A stretch of 6,331 bases of DNA from Actinomycetes bacterium (GTDB lineage: Bacteria; Actinomycetota; Coriobacteriia; Anaerosomatales; Anaerosomataceae), in assembly GCA_021850085.1 (NCBI GenBank), contig JAJZRZ010000058.1:1-6331 (forward strand). The letters run 5' to 3'. Shown here one piece after another: positions 5,179 through 6,331 of the stretch. Positions within the stretch are counted from its first letter, which is position 1. Every line of letters starts with the position of its first letter. The notes below the pieces were generated by a model. That model saw only the letters and a list, made by a program, of their open reading frames with translations. It did not search any database and was not told the origin of the DNA. The position numbers were made by a program, and so were the translations under genes.

Positions 5179-6331
5179 CTAAAACTCCACGCCCTTCAGC
5201 CGCTCGAACACCACACCGGCCCGCGCGAGGAACGCCCACGGGTCGAAGATCGCGTCCAGCTGGTCGGCCGAAAGCACGCACTCCGGGTCCGCCGCCAGCC
5301 GCTCGCTATAGCTCGCGCCCTCCCGCGCATGCTGGATGTCGTCCCATACCTCCATCGCGTTGCGCTGCACCACCAGGTACGCGTCCTCGCGCTTCATCCC
5401 CGCGTCAACGAGCGCAAGCAGCACGCGGCTCGAGTAGATGAGTCCCCGCGTCTTCTCCAGGTTCGCGAGCATGACCTCGGGATAGACCACGAGGCCGTCG
5501 AGGACCCACTCGAGCTTGCCGAGGAGGTAGTCGGTGGCGATGTAGGAGTCGGCGAGCACCACGCGCTCGGCCGAAGAGTGCGAGATGTCGCGCTCGTGCC
5601 ACAGCGCCACATTGTCGAAGCCCACCTGCGCGTTCGCCTTCACCACGCGCGCGAGTCCGCACACACGCTCGGCGGTGATCGGGTTGCGCTTGTGCGGCAT
5701 CGCCGATGAGCCCTTCTGGCCCTCGGTGAACGGCTCCTCGGCCTCGATCGTGTCGGACTTCTGCAGCGCGCGTATCTCGGTCGCGATCCACTCGGCGGTG
5801 GCCGCCACCGTGGCGAGCACCGCGAGCACGTGCGCGTGACGGTCGCGCGCGATGACCTGCTGGGAGGCGGGGTCCACCGTGAGACCGAGCTTCTCGCAGA
5901 CGTACCCCTCCACGAACGGGTCGATGTTGGAGTACGACCCCACGGCACCCGAGATGGCGCCCCACGCGCACGAGAAACGGCGGGTGGCGATGAGGCGGCC
6001 CTCGGCGCGCTTGAGCGCCTGCGCCCACGCCGCCCACTTCATGCCAAAGACCATCGGCTCGGCGTGGATGCCGTGTGTGCGCCCCACACAGAGCGTGTCG
6101 CGAAACTCCTCGGCACGGCGGAGACATATTCGGCCGAGGCGCCGTACGTCCTCGATGATGATGTCCTGCGCCTGCGTCATCTGGTAGCACAGGGCGGTGT
6201 CGCCGAGATCGCTCGAGGTCATGCCGTAGTGCACCCACCTCGACGGCTTGGGGTCTTCGGGGCTGAAGCCCGCATCGATGTGCTCGGCCATGTTGGTGAG
6301 AAAGGCGATGACGTCGTGATTCAAGGTGGCC
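5179..6331 (-). CDS. purB: Adenylosuccinate lyase, partial (N-terminus beyond right edge)
   Basis: The frame runs from the right edge (6331) to TAG at 5181-5179, so about 383 residues are present and the start lies outside. A TTG at 6324-6322 is internal: Ala-Thr precede it in frame and the conserved Asn-His-Asp-Val follows. Adenylosuccinate lyase splits succinyl-AMP to AMP plus fumarate and SAICAR to AICAR plus fumarate in cytoplasmic purine synthesis. Visible landmarks are NHDVIAF (the first catalytic-His region), TSSDLGDTA, GRTHGIHAEP (second catalytic His) and the fumarase/lyase-superfamily signature SSAMPHKRNP (5708-5680), whose loop carries the catalytic Ser. The C-terminal half has the expected RNAMEVWDD segment. 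Roughly the first 60-90 residues, a small helical domain, are missing, judging from a family size of about 430-475. No damage is seen. It runs toward the unknown gene 33 bases downstream. Confidence 0.95.
   Translation of the reverse strand, partial: ATLNHDVIAFLTNMAEHIDAGFSPEDPKPSRWVHYGMTSSDLGDTALCYQMTQAQDIIIEDVRRLGRICLRRAEEFRDTLCVGRTHGIHAEPMVFGMKWAAWAQALKRAEGRLIATRRFSCAWGAISGAVGSYSNIDPFVEGYVCEKLGLTVDPASQQVIARDRHAHVLAVLATVAATAEWIATEIRALQKSDTIEAEEPFTEGQKGSSAMPHKRNPITAERVCGLARVVKANAQVGFDNVALWHERDISHSSAERVVLADSYIATDYLLGKLEWVLDGLVVYPEVMLANLEKTRGLIYSSRVLLALVDAGMKREDAYLVVQRNAMEVWDDIQHAREGASYSERLAADPECVLSADQLDAIFDPWAFLARAGVVFERLKGVEF

Noticed and set aside
5405..6238. A 277-codon minus-strand frame inside purB.
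   Set aside because: It is a shadow frame; the true frame has all adenylosuccinate lyase motifs.
1..6331. CRISPR arrays, tRNA or rRNA genes, transposases, terminal repeats or long tandem repeats.
   Set aside because: None could be seen on either strand by reading; no mobile-element hallmark was found.

Overview
The window is GC-rich, with strong G/C preference at third codon positions. It carries six protein-coding loci plus one gene relic on both strands. The base composition, the GTG start codons and the mix of a formate-dehydrogenase-type cytochrome b with a CopB-type metal pump suggest a high-GC Actinomycetota, possibly an anaerobic Coriobacteriia-like lineage. That placement is inference; no rRNA or other taxonomic marker is present.

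Layout, left to right. (1) 1-595, minus strand: the N-terminal 198 residues of a membrane cytochrome b of the formate dehydrogenase gamma type, cut by the left edge. (2) 596-737: a divergent intergenic region that is less GC-rich than its surroundings. It holds a good sigma70-like promoter facing left, a weaker one facing right, and a short inverted repeat between them. (3) 738-2093, plus strand: a 451-residue Fic-fold protein whose catalytic motif is degraded (His, Phe, two Gly and Arg replaced) but whose C-terminal winged helix looks intact. (4) 2172-2267: a 31-codon stub matching only the FMN-phosphate-loop end of a flavodoxin, probably a deletion relic. (5) 2302-4323, plus strand: a 673-residue CPH-type P1B copper ATPase (CopB-like) with a His-rich N-terminus. 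(6) 4336-5145, minus strand: a 269-residue protein I do not recognise, convergent with the ATPase and separated from it by a bulged 13-bp hairpin (4324-4356). (7) 5179-6331, minus strand: adenylosuccinate lyase (purB), lacking its N-terminus at the right edge.

Working relationships. purB and the unknown gene run in the same direction with a 33-bp gap and may be co-transcribed, although a perfect 6-bp-arm palindrome overlaps the annotated GTG start of the downstream gene. The copper ATPase sits behind the flavodoxin relic and the Fic-like gene in one rightward run, but nothing suggests a shared function. No complete new multi-gene system is evident. The best leads are the active-site-degraded Fic/winged-helix protein with its divergent control region, the flavodoxin stub, the unknown purB-linked gene, and the two palindromic elements.
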